A stretch of DNA of 64,000 bases from the NCBI GenBank assembly GCA_023382335.1, contig JAMCPM010000015.1, positions 1 to 64,000 of the forward strand, in the 5' to 3' direction. The translations under genes were made by a program, and so were the position numbers. Under the pieces are notes generated by a model that was not told where the DNA came from, made no database searches, and worked only from the letters and a program-made list of their open reading frames with translations. Positions 1 through 6,641 of this stretch are shown in pieces; within the stretch, counting starts at the first letter, position 1; every line of letters starts with the position of its first letter. This stretch comes from Actinomycetota bacterium. Its GTDB lineage: Bacteria; Actinomycetota; Thermoleophilia; BMS3ABIN01.

Positions 1-160
1 CCGCGCCCGTTACATACTGCACGGCCTACCTGTATAACTTCCCGATGCTGAAGGTGACCTCGCCTTAGGATCTGCGGGAAAGTACCTCCCGGTGAACCAG
101 GGGAGAATTTAGGCAGAGTGATTCTGCTGAGTAATGCCGTCCAGTATGTAACGGGCGCGG
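1..160. repeat. Inverted repeat pair at window start
   Basis: Bases 1-19 are the exact reverse complement of bases 142-160, giving 19-base arms around about 122 bases. The right arm runs into the terminator hairpin at 151-181. The left arm touches the window edge, so its full length is unknown. It could be one end of a small non-autonomous element or two copies of a dispersed terminator sequence. Confidence 0.55.
3..68 (+). CDS. Possible 3' end of an upstream gene (partial)
   Basis: One frame is open from the window edge to a TAG at 66-68 and would encode about 21 residues ending in LKVTSP. The terminator hairpin about 80 bases downstream would suit a gene ending here. There is no other evidence that it is coding, and part of it lies inside the inverted repeat arm, which argues against a conserved protein. 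Product unknown. Confidence 0.15.
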   Translation, partial: APVTYCTAYLYNFPMLKVTSP

Positions 161-188
161 CGCCGAAGGCGCCGCGCCCGTGCTTTTT
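151..188 (+). terminator. Rho-independent terminator
   Basis: A perfect 14-base stem (151-164 with 168-181) closes a GAA loop and is followed by a run of T at 184-188. It would end transcription arriving from the left and insulate the DUF302 gene. Confidence 0.8.
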
Positions 189-261
189 CTGAGCCGAATT
201 CGAATCCATTGGCCCTGCTTTGCGTCTAAAAACAAAATTCGACCGTAACCCAGGAGGAACC

Positions 262-678
262 ATGGAGACTTCCGCAGCACTAAGTTTTGAGATTCATGTC
301 GATGTTGATTTCGATGAGGCCATCGAGCGCCTCACCGCTGCTCTGTCGGAGGAGAAGTTCGGAATCCTCACCCGCATCGACGTCCACAAGACCCTCAAGG
401 AAAAGCTGGACAAGGATTTCCGTCAGTACGCCATCCTCGGCGTCTGCAATCCGCCGCTGGCGCACAAAGCGCTAGAGCACGAAGCCCAGGTCGGCCTGAT
501 GCTTCCCTGCAACATCACGGTAGAAGCCGACCCCGCGGGCGGGTCGATCATCCGCGTGCTTGACCCCGACGCCCTGCTTCAGGGTTTCGGCCTCCAAGAC
601 GACCCGGTCATGAGGGAAGTCGGCGCCGAGGCGCGCACCCGCCTGCGCCGCGTGGCTGAATCGCTCGAGTCGGCGTAA
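262..678 (+). CDS. DUF302 family protein
   Basis: A 138-residue soluble protein. The ATG at 262 is chosen because AGGAGG lies 7 bases upstream; an in-frame start at 220 lacks such a site. The pattern of an N-terminal FDEAIERLTAALSEEKFGI helix, a central ILGVCNPPLAHKAL segment and a LMLPCNITV strand is the signature of DUF302, a small alpha/beta fold found in bacteria and archaea. The family's function is not established; some members occur beside thioredoxin or heavy-metal genes. Here it stands alone between a terminator and a flavin reductase gene. Family assignment is confident, function is not. Confidence 0.85.
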   Translation: METSAALSFEIHVDVDFDEAIERLTAALSEEKFGILTRIDVHKTLKEKLDKDFRQYAILGVCNPPLAHKALEHEAQVGLMLPCNITVEADPAGGSIIRVLDPDALLQGFGLQDDPVMREVGAEARTRLRRVAESLESA

Positions 679-690
679 TTCCCGGATAAA

Positions 691-740
691 GCCGGCAAGG
701 CGCAAGAGTAATTACCTAATCATGCCGGCAAGGCGCAAGA
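691..740. repeat. 17-base direct repeat upstream of flavin reductase
   Basis: GCCGGCAAGGCGCAAGA occurs at 691-707 and again at 724-740, a period of 33 bases. The second copy ends 17 bases before the -10 box of the next gene, so the pair could bind a regulator, or may be a simple duplication. Confidence 0.6.
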
Positions 741-756
741 CTGCTGCAGAAAGCGG

Positions 757-762
757 TATAAT
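757..762 (+). promoter_or_regulatory. -10 box of a leaderless promoter
   Basis: TATAAT ends six bases before the ATG at 769, so transcription would begin at or next to the start codon and the message would have no ribosome binding site. No convincing -35 hexamer is seen at the usual spacing. Confidence 0.5.
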
Positions 763-768
763 AGCCGC

Positions 769-1335
769 ATGAAAAGATCAGTCGGCGCCAAGACCATAGC
801 CTTCCCGTCACCCGCCTGGGCGATCGGGACGTACGATTCTGAAGGCAAGCCCAACGTCATGACCGCGGCCTGGGCGGGTATCTGCTGCTCGCGTCCGCCG
901 GCAATGGCTGTTTCCCTGCGCAAGGCTACCTACAGTTACGGGAACATCGTCGCCCGCGGCGCCTATACGATCAGCATCCCCTCGGAAAAATACGTCCGCG
1001 AAATCGACCGCATCGGCGTCGTCTCCGGCCGCGATGTCGACAAGTTCGCCGAGCTCGGCCTCACCGCCGTGCGCGCCGAGCACGTCGACGCGCCCTACAT
1101 CGAGGAATTCCCCGTCATCATCGAGTGCAAGGTCATCCACACGATCGAGATCGGGCTGCACACGCAGTTCATCGGCGAGGTGATGGACGTGAAGGTCGAC
1201 GAGGACGTCCTCGACGAGCAGGGGCAGCCCGCCGCGGAAAAGGTCAAACCCTTCACCTTCAGCATGTCCGACCGCACCTATCACGGCATCGGCGAGCTCC
1301 TCGGCGGCGCCTTCTCCATCGGCAAGGAAAAGTAA
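769..1335 (+). CDS. Flavin reductase-like, FMN-binding split barrel protein
   Basis: A 188-residue soluble protein of the flavoredoxin/flavin reductase family. It shows the N-terminal strand with AWAIGTYDSEGKPNVMTAAW, the following PPAMAVSLRKATYSYGNI segment typical of FMN phosphate binding in split-barrel flavoproteins, and the full family length. Members bind FMN and pass electrons from NAD(P)H or act as electron carriers; the substrate cannot be read from sequence. The start codon lies just after a TATAAT box, suggesting a leaderless transcript. It is followed after about 118 bases by the GerW gene pair and is probably a separate unit. Confidence 0.88.
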   Translation: MKRSVGAKTIAFPSPAWAIGTYDSEGKPNVMTAAWAGICCSRPPAMAVSLRKATYSYGNIVARGAYTISIPSEKYVREIDRIGVVSGRDVDKFAELGLTAVRAEHVDAPYIEEFPVIIECKVIHTIEIGLHTQFIGEVMDVKVDEDVLDEQGQPAAEKVKPFTFSMSDRTYHGIGELLGGAFSIGKEK

Positions 1336-1453
1336 GACCCGGGATATCTCCCGGATTTGCCCGGCAATAATCTCCGCGTTTCATTTCCTCCGCTTGCGTC
1401 AATCATAGAAAACGGAACCACCGTAATTGCACCTGCCGTTTTCAGGAGGCGCC

Positions 1454-1735
1454 ATGAGCTTTTTTCAGAAGCAGATGAGGGCGGGGGAGGCCGTCGCCTT
1501 CGGCGGGAGGCAGATCGTGCCGCTCTCCGTTTCCCGCGAGTTGATGATCCCGGGAAAGCCGGGCGGGCTCATCGTCAACCGCCCGCACTCCGTGACCGTC
1601 ATCGAGGCGGACGGCAGCGAGCGCTCCATCCCCGTGCCCAGACCGGCGAGCAAGATCCAGTTCATCCTGCCGGGACTGATGCTGTTTATCCTCATCATCA
1701 AACTGATAACCCGCGCGAACCGGAGGCCGTCATGA
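1454..1735 (+). CDS. Small membrane-anchored protein paired with GerW-like protein
   Basis: A 93-residue protein of no family I recognise. The ATG at 1454 is chosen for the AGGAGG eight bases upstream. Residues 1-70 are polar; a single hydrophobic stretch (FILPGLMLFILIIKLI) near residues 70-86 predicts one membrane segment followed by a short basic tail. Its stop overlaps the next gene's start (ATGA at 1732-1735), so the two are translationally coupled and probably work together. The partner is GerW-like, which suggests a membrane-associated pair, but no function is assigned. Confidence 0.7.
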   Translation: MSFFQKQMRAGEAVAFGGRQIVPLSVSRELMIPGKPGGLIVNRPHSVTVIEADGSERSIPVPRPASKIQFILPGLMLFILIIKLITRANRRPS

Positions 1736-2235
1736 ATGAAGCATCACAGCAACCAGAAGCCAACGCGGAGGGATTCCCCGTCGTCTTCGATACCATCCGT
1801 GAGGTCATGCGCAGGTTCAGCGACGCCGCCAGCGTCAACGCAGTCTACGGGGAACCGGTGACTCACGGCGACAACCTGATAATCCCCTGCGCCGAGATCG
1901 TCTACGGGATGGGTTTCGGCATGGGCGGTGGAATGGGCACCGGGCCCGGAGGCAAGAAGAATGAGATGTCGACAGCCGGGGGAGAGGGCAACAAGCCCGA
2001 AGGAGAGGCCGCAGCGCATGGGGGAGAGGCCGCGCCCGAAGGCGCCGGCTCCGGCGGCGGAGGCGGGGGCAAGGCGTTCTCGCGCCCGGTCGCTGTCGTC
2101 ATTGCCTCTCCGGAAGGCGTCAGGATCGAACCGGTCGTCGACAAGACCAAGATCGTGCTCGCCGCTTTGACCGCCAGCGGATTCATGCTGGGAATGGTCA
2201 TAAAGATGGCCAAAGGAGGCCGTGCCCGAGGTTGA
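1732..2235 (+). CDS. GerW/YtfJ family sporulation-type protein
   Basis: A 167-residue protein. The first 60 residues (DTIREVMRRFSDAASVNAVYGEPVTHGDNLIIPCAEIVYG) match the GerW/YtfJ family, followed by the glycine-rich stretch GMGFGMGGGMGTG and a low-complexity Gly/Glu/Ala linker. A conserved C-terminal strand (RPVAVVIASPEGVRIEPVVD) and a final hydrophobic segment follow. In Bacillus the family is needed for spore germination, but it is also widespread in bacteria not known to sporulate, so sporulation is not implied. ATGA overlap with the preceding membrane protein gene marks a two-gene operon. Confidence 0.82.
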   Translation: MNEASQQPEANAEGFPVVFDTIREVMRRFSDAASVNAVYGEPVTHGDNLIIPCAEIVYGMGFGMGGGMGTGPGGKKNEMSTAGGEGNKPEGEAAAHGGEAAPEGAGSGGGGGGKAFSRPVAVVIASPEGVRIEPVVDKTKIVLAALTASGFMLGMVIKMAKGGRARG

Positions 2236-2267
2236 CCGCGCTTGAGCGCCCGAGGTTGACCGCGCTT
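2224..2267. repeat. Two-copy 24-base tandem repeat
   Basis: GCCCGAGGTTGACCGCGCTT is present at 2224-2243 and 2248-2267. The first copy contains the GerW-like stop codon, so this looks like a recent duplication of the gene's 3' end. No further copies were noticed. Confidence 0.7.
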
Positions 2268-2406
2268 CGCACTGCCGATATGCTCTGGCCTATGGCAGGC
2301 AGCGAAAAGAAATCCGGCAGGGCTAAAGAGTCCAGCAGCCACTCTCTTCGCTGCCGCCCAAAGAGAAAAAACCCAGGAAGAAAAAACCAACCGGAGGAAA
2401 CGCCTG

Positions 2407-2898
2407 ATGCCTTCATTCGATATCGTCAACAAGGTCGATCTGCAGGAAGTCGACAATGCCGTCAACAACACCCGCAAGATGACGCAGACCCGCTATGATT
2501 TCCGCGGCTCCAAGACCAGCATCGAACTCAACCGCAAGGACAGCAAAATCAATATCCTCACCGAGGACACGATGAAGCTAAGCGCCATCGAGAACGAGCT
2601 CATTTCCAACCTGGTCAAGCGCAAGGTCGACGCCAAGTCGGTCAAGTTCGGCGAACACGAGCGCGCCGCCGGCGACATGGTGAAGCTCGACGCTGAAGTC
2701 ATCGCCGGCATCGACACCGACACGGCGCGCAAGATCGTCAAGATGATCAAGGACATGAAGATGAAGGTGCAGGCGGCGATCCAGGAAGACCAGGTGCGCG
2801 TCACCGCCAAGAAGATCGACGATCTGCAGAAGGTGATCACCATGCTCAAGGAACAGGACCTCGGCGTGCCGCTGCAGTTCATCAACATGCGCAGCTAA
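2407..2898 (+). CDS. yajQ: YajQ family nucleotide-binding protein
   Basis: A 163-residue cytosolic protein of normal YajQ length (UPF0234). It opens with the family hallmark MPSFDIVNKVDLQEVDNAVN, then TRYDFRGSKTSIELNRKDSKI, and ends with VPLQFINMRS, which closely resembles the conserved C-terminus. YajQ proteins have two ferredoxin-like domains; some bind cyclic di-GMP and modulate a LysR-type regulator in Xanthomonas, and others bind nucleic acids. The HD-GYP protein at 8.7-10.3 kb would degrade cyclic di-GMP, so a shared signal is possible but unproven. GGAGGAAA lies just upstream of the ATG. Confidence 0.93.
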   Translation: MPSFDIVNKVDLQEVDNAVNNTRKMTQTRYDFRGSKTSIELNRKDSKINILTEDTMKLSAIENELISNLVKRKVDAKSVKFGEHERAAGDMVKLDAEVIAGIDTDTARKIVKMIKDMKMKVQAAIQEDQVRVTAKKIDDLQKVITMLKEQDLGVPLQFINMRS

Positions 2899-2971
2899 CC
2901 CGGGGGACACATTACGACGCGATTTCCCCTAATTTCACCTCCCTGAAAAGCATTGCCTAAAGATATACATG

Positions 2972-2990
2972 GATATATACTATATATATC
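2972..2990. promoter_or_regulatory. AT-rich palindrome, putative VapB operator
   Basis: GATATATA and TATATATC form an inverted repeat just before the VapB-like ATG at 2992, in an AT-rich island of an otherwise GC-rich region. Ribbon-helix-helix antitoxins usually repress their own operon through such sites. Confidence 0.45.
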
Positions 2991-2991
2991 A

Positions 2992-3288
2992 ATGAGACCC
3001 GGCTCAAAAAAGATTCTTTTCTCCCTGCCCGAGGACCTGCTCGCCGAGATCGACGCGGCGGCTGCGGCCGAGCATCGCTCCCGCAGCGAGCTCATCCGCG
3101 AAGCTACCCGCCGTTATATCGCTGACCTCCCTGAAAAGAAACGGCCTATCGATGATCCCCGGGTGCGCGAGGCGGTCAGATCCATGGACGAGATTGCCAG
3201 AAAAATCCATGGTGAATGGGACGCCGTTCAGGTTGTGAGGGATATGAGGGATTCCAGATACGGCGACAATGACGACAAGGGCAAGTGA
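2992..3288 (+). CDS. Ribbon-helix-helix antitoxin (CopG/VapB-like)
   Basis: A 98-residue protein. The N-terminal half (KKILFSLPEDLLAEIDAAAAAEHRSRSELIREATRRYI) is a ribbon-helix-helix DNA-binding domain, with the strand near residues 5-11 and the SRSELIREA helix. The tail would bind and neutralise the toxin. The ATG at 2992 is chosen because homology begins right after it; a TTG at 2953 would add 13 residues crossing the probable operator. The stop overlaps the next start (GTGA), typical of a VapBC pair. The antitoxin probably autoregulates through the palindrome at 2972-2990. Confidence 0.85.
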   Translation: MRPGSKKILFSLPEDLLAEIDAAAAAEHRSRSELIREATRRYIADLPEKKRPIDDPRVREAVRSMDEIARKIHGEWDAVQVVRDMRDSRYGDNDDKGK

Positions 3289-3722
3289 GATCCGCCGTCC
3301 TCGACACCTCGGTGCTCATCAAGTGGGTGCACCAGGGGGATGAGGAAAACTTGGGCGAGGCATTGCTGCTTCGCAAAGCCTACCTCGACGGCAAGCTCGA
3401 GATCATCATCCCCGACCTGGCGGTCTACGAATTGAGCAACTTTCTGCGATTCAGATCCGGGCTGCCGGCTGCCGTGATGCAGCGCCTGCTGGACGATTTC
3501 TGGTCTCTAGGAATTTCGATCTTTCCCGCTGACAGGGAGCTTTCCCAGCGGGCGCTTCACTTCGCATCGCTTTACAGTCTAACCGTTTATGATGGAGCGT
3601 TTGTGGCCTTGTCCTCGCTCCTGGAAACAACCCTGGTCACCGCTGACCGCAAACTTCATGCAAGCGTATCGGGCAAGGAAGCGGTCCTGCTGCTCGCGGA
3701 ACTCGGCGGCGGGTCAATTTGA
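3285..3722 (+). CDS. PIN-domain ribonuclease toxin (VapC-like)
   Basis: A 145-residue PIN-domain protein starting at GTG 3285, overlapping the antitoxin stop by four bases. The acidic residues expected for Mg-dependent RNA cleavage are visible: the first Asp in AVLDTSVLIKW, Glu in DLAVYELSNFL, Asp in YDGAFVALS and Asp in LVTADRKL. Family members cleave tRNA or rRNA when freed from the antitoxin. The gene appears intact and ends about 8 bases from the convergent polymerase gene. Confidence 0.87.
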   Translation: MRSAVLDTSVLIKWVHQGDEENLGEALLLRKAYLDGKLEIIIPDLAVYELSNFLRFRSGLPAAVMQRLLDDFWSLGISIFPADRELSQRALHFASLYSLTVYDGAFVALSSLLETTLVTADRKLHASVSGKEAVLLLAELGGGSI

Positions 3723-3729
3723 CCTTCCC

Positions 3730-5091
3730 TCACTTCACCTCCCCCATAAACATGGGTATCCCCAGCCGCTGCCGCTTGGTCTCGCCCTTGAACAGCTCAT
3801 CCTTGCGCGCCGGCACGTCGCCGCGGTCGCCCAGATGCTGGGCGAACCTGTTGGCGTAATAGCTCGAGCCCAGAAACAGCGTGTGCTTGCCGTACTTGAT
3901 GCGCACGCCGTCGACGGCGTCGTAGACACGCGCCATGCGCTCGATCTTCGCCGTCACCCCAAATAGATCCGGCTGGACGATGGTGTCCTCGGTCAGCTTC
4001 AGCAGCACCACGCCGGTTGAGCGGTATAGTTTGGACGGCTTGAACAGGCGCTCGAAGACCGGCTCCAGCGCGTGCATGACCTCGTGGGGGAAGGCGGTCG
4101 GCCGCGAGAACTTCACCTTGGCGCCGACGCCCTGGAAATCCTGCGTCTTCAGGAAGCAGACCGCCTCGCGCGCCGCCAGCTTGTAGCGCCGCGCCTTCAT
4201 GGTGGCGTTCTCGACGTTCTTGGAGAGCTGCGCGAAGACGAACTCGGGATCGCTTGAGGGCGGCGTGAAGGTTTTCACCTTCTGGATGGTGTAATAGCTG
4301 TCCTTCTCCTCGGTGTCGAGCCCGATGGCCATACGGCCGTTGAGCTCCTGCCAGGTCTCGTAAAAGGGCTTGCTGAAGCGGGCCTTGACCCATTCCTCGT
4401 CGCGCCGCGCGAACTCGAGCGCCGTGGTGATGCCGAGCTTGGCCAGATAGGCGGTCGTCTGCGGCCCGATGCCCCAGACCTTCTCCACCGGCATGTCTCT
4501 CAGGAACTCATGGATGTCACGCCCCGGGATAATCGTCAACCCTGAGGGCTTCTCCCACTTGGAGGCGATCTTGGCGATGGTCTTGTTGGGCGCCAGCCCC
4601 GTGGAGAAGGTGAAGCCGAAGGCAAGGTCGAGCTCTTCCTTCATCGTTCTGGCGATGTCCCGGTAGCCCATGCGAAGCGGCCGCTGCATGCCGGTGATGT
4701 CGGCGAAGCACTCGTCGATGCCGTATTCCTCGACGTCGGGCGTATAACGCCGCACGATCGAGAAGAAGCGTTTTGACAGCAGGCTATAGGTTTCATAGTC
4801 AGAGGGAAGGAAGACCGCGTCGGGGCAGAGCTTTTTCACCTCCGAGAGCCGCATGGCGCGGATGACGCCGCGGGCCTTGGCCTCGTAGCTCATCGAGGCG
4901 ACAATGTTGCGCTCCTTGCCGGTGATCACCGGCCGGCCACGGAGCTCCGGCCGGCGCGACTGCTCGCAGGAGGCGAAGAAGGCGTCGGCGTCGATATGGA
5001 TGATCGCCCGCGTGAACGAACGGATGGTGAGCGGAGAGCCACCCCCGCCAGCCGCTTCATCGCTGCCGTAATGTAAGCCGCGCCCTGCCAT
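3730..5091 (-). CDS. Y-family DNA polymerase (DinB/UmuC-like)
   Basis: A 453-residue translesion polymerase. The catalytic palm is complete: IHIDADAFFASCEQ with D34, then YGIDECFAD with D126 and E127, plus the family's SYEAKARGVIRAM fingers motif. Helix-hairpin-helix residues (VWGIGPQTTAYLAKLG) and the little-finger region follow. The C-terminus carries extra residues ending in IPMFMGEVK. It begins one base after the stop of the LexA-like gene, so both are surely co-transcribed, as in umuDC. Such enzymes bypass damaged bases at the cost of mutation. Expression is expected to respond to DNA damage through the operator at 5690-5705. Confidence 0.93.
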   Translation of the reverse strand: MAGRGLHYGSDEAAGGGGSPLTIRSFTRAIIHIDADAFFASCEQSRRPELRGRPVITGKERNIVASMSYEAKARGVIRAMRLSEVKKLCPDAVFLPSDYETYSLLSKRFFSIVRRYTPDVEEYGIDECFADITGMQRPLRMGYRDIARTMKEELDLAFGFTFSTGLAPNKTIAKIASKWEKPSGLTIIPGRDIHEFLRDMPVEKVWGIGPQTTAYLAKLGITTALEFARRDEEWVKARFSKPFYETWQELNGRMAIGLDTEEKDSYYTIQKVKTFTPPSSDPEFVFAQLSKNVENATMKARRYKLAAREAVCFLKTQDFQGVGAKVKFSRPTAFPHEVMHALEPVFERLFKPSKLYRSTGVVLLKLTEDTIVQPDLFGVTAKIERMARVYDAVDGVRIKYGKHTLFLGSSYYANRFAQHLGDRGDVPARKDELFKGETKRQRLGIPMFMGEVK

Positions 5092-5092
5092 C

Positions 5093-5665
5093 TCAGTACT
5101 TGCGGATGACCGCCCGCACCACGGCGGCGATGCGCAGCTCGCCGCGCGGCTCGATCGGCCCGAACCTGGGGTTGGCCGCCTCCAGCCAGACCTTGCCGCC
5201 GCGCTTGCGGTAATATTTCATGGTCCATTCGCCGTCGACCTCGGCGATGATGATGTCGCCGTCCTTCTCCTTGACGCCGCGCTCGACCAGCACCATGTCG
5301 CCGGGCATGATGCCGGCCCCGGTCATCGATTCGCCCTGGACCTTGAGCATGTAGGTCTCGTCCGGCCGCCCGATGAGGAATTCCTCCAGGCTCATCGTGT
5401 CCAGCAGCTCTTCCTCGGCGGGGGAGGGCCAGCCGGCCTCGACCGTGCCCAGCTGCCGCACGGCGCCGAAACGCCGCCCAGGCAGGAGCCTGCCCTTCTC
5501 GTCGCGCCCCAGAAAGCCCTGCTCCACCAGCCGGTTCACCAGCTTGTAGGTGGTGCCTTTTGAGCGCAGGCCGGCCGCCCGGGCGATTTCGGCATGGCTG
5601 GGCATGCGCCGGTTGGCCCGGTAAAAGGCGACGATCTTATCCAGATGTTTTGGTGTCTTGTTCAC
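5093..5665 (-). CDS. LexA-like self-cleaving repressor (S24 peptidase)
   Basis: A 190-residue protein with an N-terminal winged-helix region (residues 1-60, PSHAEIARAAGLRSKGTTYKL) and a C-terminal S24 peptidase domain. The cleavage bond Ala77-Gly78 (VEAGWP), catalytic Ser113 in GESMTGAGI and Lys150 in EWTMKYY are all present, as in LexA and UmuD. It starts at GTG 5663-5665 with no strong ribosome site. Because it keeps a DNA-binding domain it is LexA-like rather than a true UmuD. Its gene is followed one base later by a Y-family polymerase, so it probably represses this cassette itself. It may be a dedicated regulator in addition to a chromosomal LexA not seen here. Confidence 0.88.
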   Translation of the reverse strand: MNKTPKHLDKIVAFYRANRRMPSHAEIARAAGLRSKGTTYKLVNRLVEQGFLGRDEKGRLLPGRRFGAVRQLGTVEAGWPSPAEEELLDTMSLEEFLIGRPDETYMLKVQGESMTGAGIMPGDMVLVERGVKEKDGDIIIAEVDGEWTMKYYRKRGGKVWLEAANPRFGPIEPRGELRIAAVVRAVIRKY

Positions 5666-5689
5666 GGTGAGAGTGGGATAGTCAGTCTA

Positions 5690-5705
5690 GCGTACGTTCG
5701 TACGC
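5690..5705 (-). promoter_or_regulatory. Putative LexA-type operator
   Basis: A perfect inverted repeat GCGTACG-TT-CGTACGC lies 25 bases upstream of the LexA-like start codon. Its minus strand contains CGAACGTACG, resembling the GAAC/GTTC half-sites of Gram-positive and actinobacterial SOS boxes. Position and symmetry suit autorepression. Confidence 0.6.
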
Positions 5706-5850
5706 CCGTCAACTTTCCGGAGCCGCCGTTCTTTTATGAAGAAGCAAGAACCATTTTGATCTCGTCCCGGAAACAGGATTTAGTAATAATCCCGGGTAAA
5801 CCCCCGGCTCTGCCGGGGGACTCCCAGAGTTTGACGTTTACGGGAATGTA

Positions 5851-5904
5851 GGAAAGCCTCCCAGCTGTGAACCGCTCAAAGTTTACAGCCAAAGGAGGCT
5901 TTCC
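5851..5904 (+). promoter_or_regulatory. Hairpin sequestering tnpA ribosome binding site
   Basis: GGAAAGCCTCC (5851-5861) pairs perfectly with GGAGGCTTTCC (5894-5904), with an extra inner stem GCTGT/ACAGC (5864-5868 with 5885-5889). The right arm contains the GGAGG ribosome site and abuts the ATG at 5905, so the folded leader should block translation. IS200 of Salmonella uses the same device. Confidence 0.8.
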
Positions 5905-6336
5905 ATGAACGAATTATCAAACCTAAGCCACACCGCATGGGATTGCAAGTACCACGTGGTCTGGATTCCGAAATACCGGAAGAAAGTGCTGTACGGTCAC
6001 ACAAGAAAGCACCTGGGAGAGGTCTTCAGGGAGTTGGCTAGGAGAAAAGAGAGCCTGATCGTGGAGGGACACCTGATGGCGGATCATGTACACACGCTGA
6101 TCGCCATTCCTCCCAAGTACGCCGTGGCGCAAGTAGTTGGGTTCATCAAGGAGAAAAGCGCCATTCACATTGCCAGGACATACAGCGGCAGGAAGCAGAA
6201 CTTCACGGGTCAGAATTTCTGGGCCAGGGGATACTATGTTTCCACGGCGGGAAGAGACGAGGAAGTGGTAAGGGAATACATCCGCAGGCAGGAGAGAGAA
6301 GATCAAAGGCTGGACCAACTCAACATGTTCAGGTAG
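5905..6336 (+). CDS. tnpA: IS200/IS605 family transposase TnpA (Y1 HUH)
   Basis: A 143-residue Y1 transposase of full length. It has KYHVVWIPKYRKKVL near the N-terminus, the metal-binding HUH motif DHVH (H61, H63), and the catalytic tyrosine, most likely Y125 in VREYIRRQE. Such enzymes act as dimers and move single-stranded DNA by recognising hairpins at the element ends, preferentially during replication. The start is fixed by GGAGG just upstream, which is itself buried in a leader hairpin, so expression should be very low. No frameshift or stop is visible. Confidence 0.95.
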   Translation: MNELSNLSHTAWDCKYHVVWIPKYRKKVLYGHTRKHLGEVFRELARRKESLIVEGHLMADHVHTLIAIPPKYAVAQVVGFIKEKSAIHIARTYSGRKQNFTGQNFWARGYYVSTAGRDEEVVREYIRRQEREDQRLDQLNMFR

Positions 6337-6440
6337 GCGAAGTTTTTCAACCGCTTTGAGCGGTTCACGGTTTTATTCAAGCCTCCGGCTCTGCCGGAGG
6401 TCATGACTAACGGTTTGCTTTTATCCCGAACGGGAAGTAA

Positions 6441-6641
6441 ACATATTATCCAAAAGCTGGTCCAACAACCGATCTTTGCCATATTGGAGCTTGCCCGGTG
6501 TCAACCAATGGCAAGACAGGATATCTTTTCAATTTTCTCATTGACGACAGGAAATCCGCATTGTGTCTTTCCAGTATTGAGCGGTTCATCCGCGCGGTTG
6601 AGGTCGCTCCCTTGCCGTATGACCCCAAGAGGCATAATTAA
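6441..6641 (+). pseudogene. Possible gene remnant between IS200 and sensor kinase
   Basis: A frame without a convincing start codon is open from 6441 to the TAA at 6639-6641, directly abutting the kinase ATG. It encodes a protein-like tail with GKTGYLFNFLIDDRKSAL and IERFIRAVEVAPLPYDPKRHN. The polar ending resembles a genuine C-terminus, and the neighbouring IS200 could have removed the front. I do not recognise a family, and this may be chance coding. Confidence 0.25.

Larger units (their letters stand above)
5801..6400 (+). mobile_element. IS200-type insertion sequence (single tnpA)
   Basis: A compact element with matched subterminal hairpins: left CCCCCGGC-TCT-GCCGGGGG (5801-5819) and right CCTCCGGC-TCT-GCCGGAGG (6382-6400), both with a TCT loop. 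A single transposase gene lies between them and no TnpB is present. The exact cleavage sites lie slightly outside the hairpins and cannot be set without an empty site. A 14-base inverted repeat (5868-5881 with 6354-6367) is also internal. The element looks intact and possibly active. Confidence 0.88.

Noticed and set aside
196-210. TTCGAATCC resembling a tRNA T-arm
   Set aside because: It has no matching acceptor or anticodon stems around it and follows a terminator. No tRNA or rRNA gene was found anywhere in the window.
1357-1731. Extended N-terminus of the GerW-like protein
   Set aside because: The added residues overlap the coupled membrane protein gene in another frame; ATG 1732 lies in an ATGA overlap and starts the homology.
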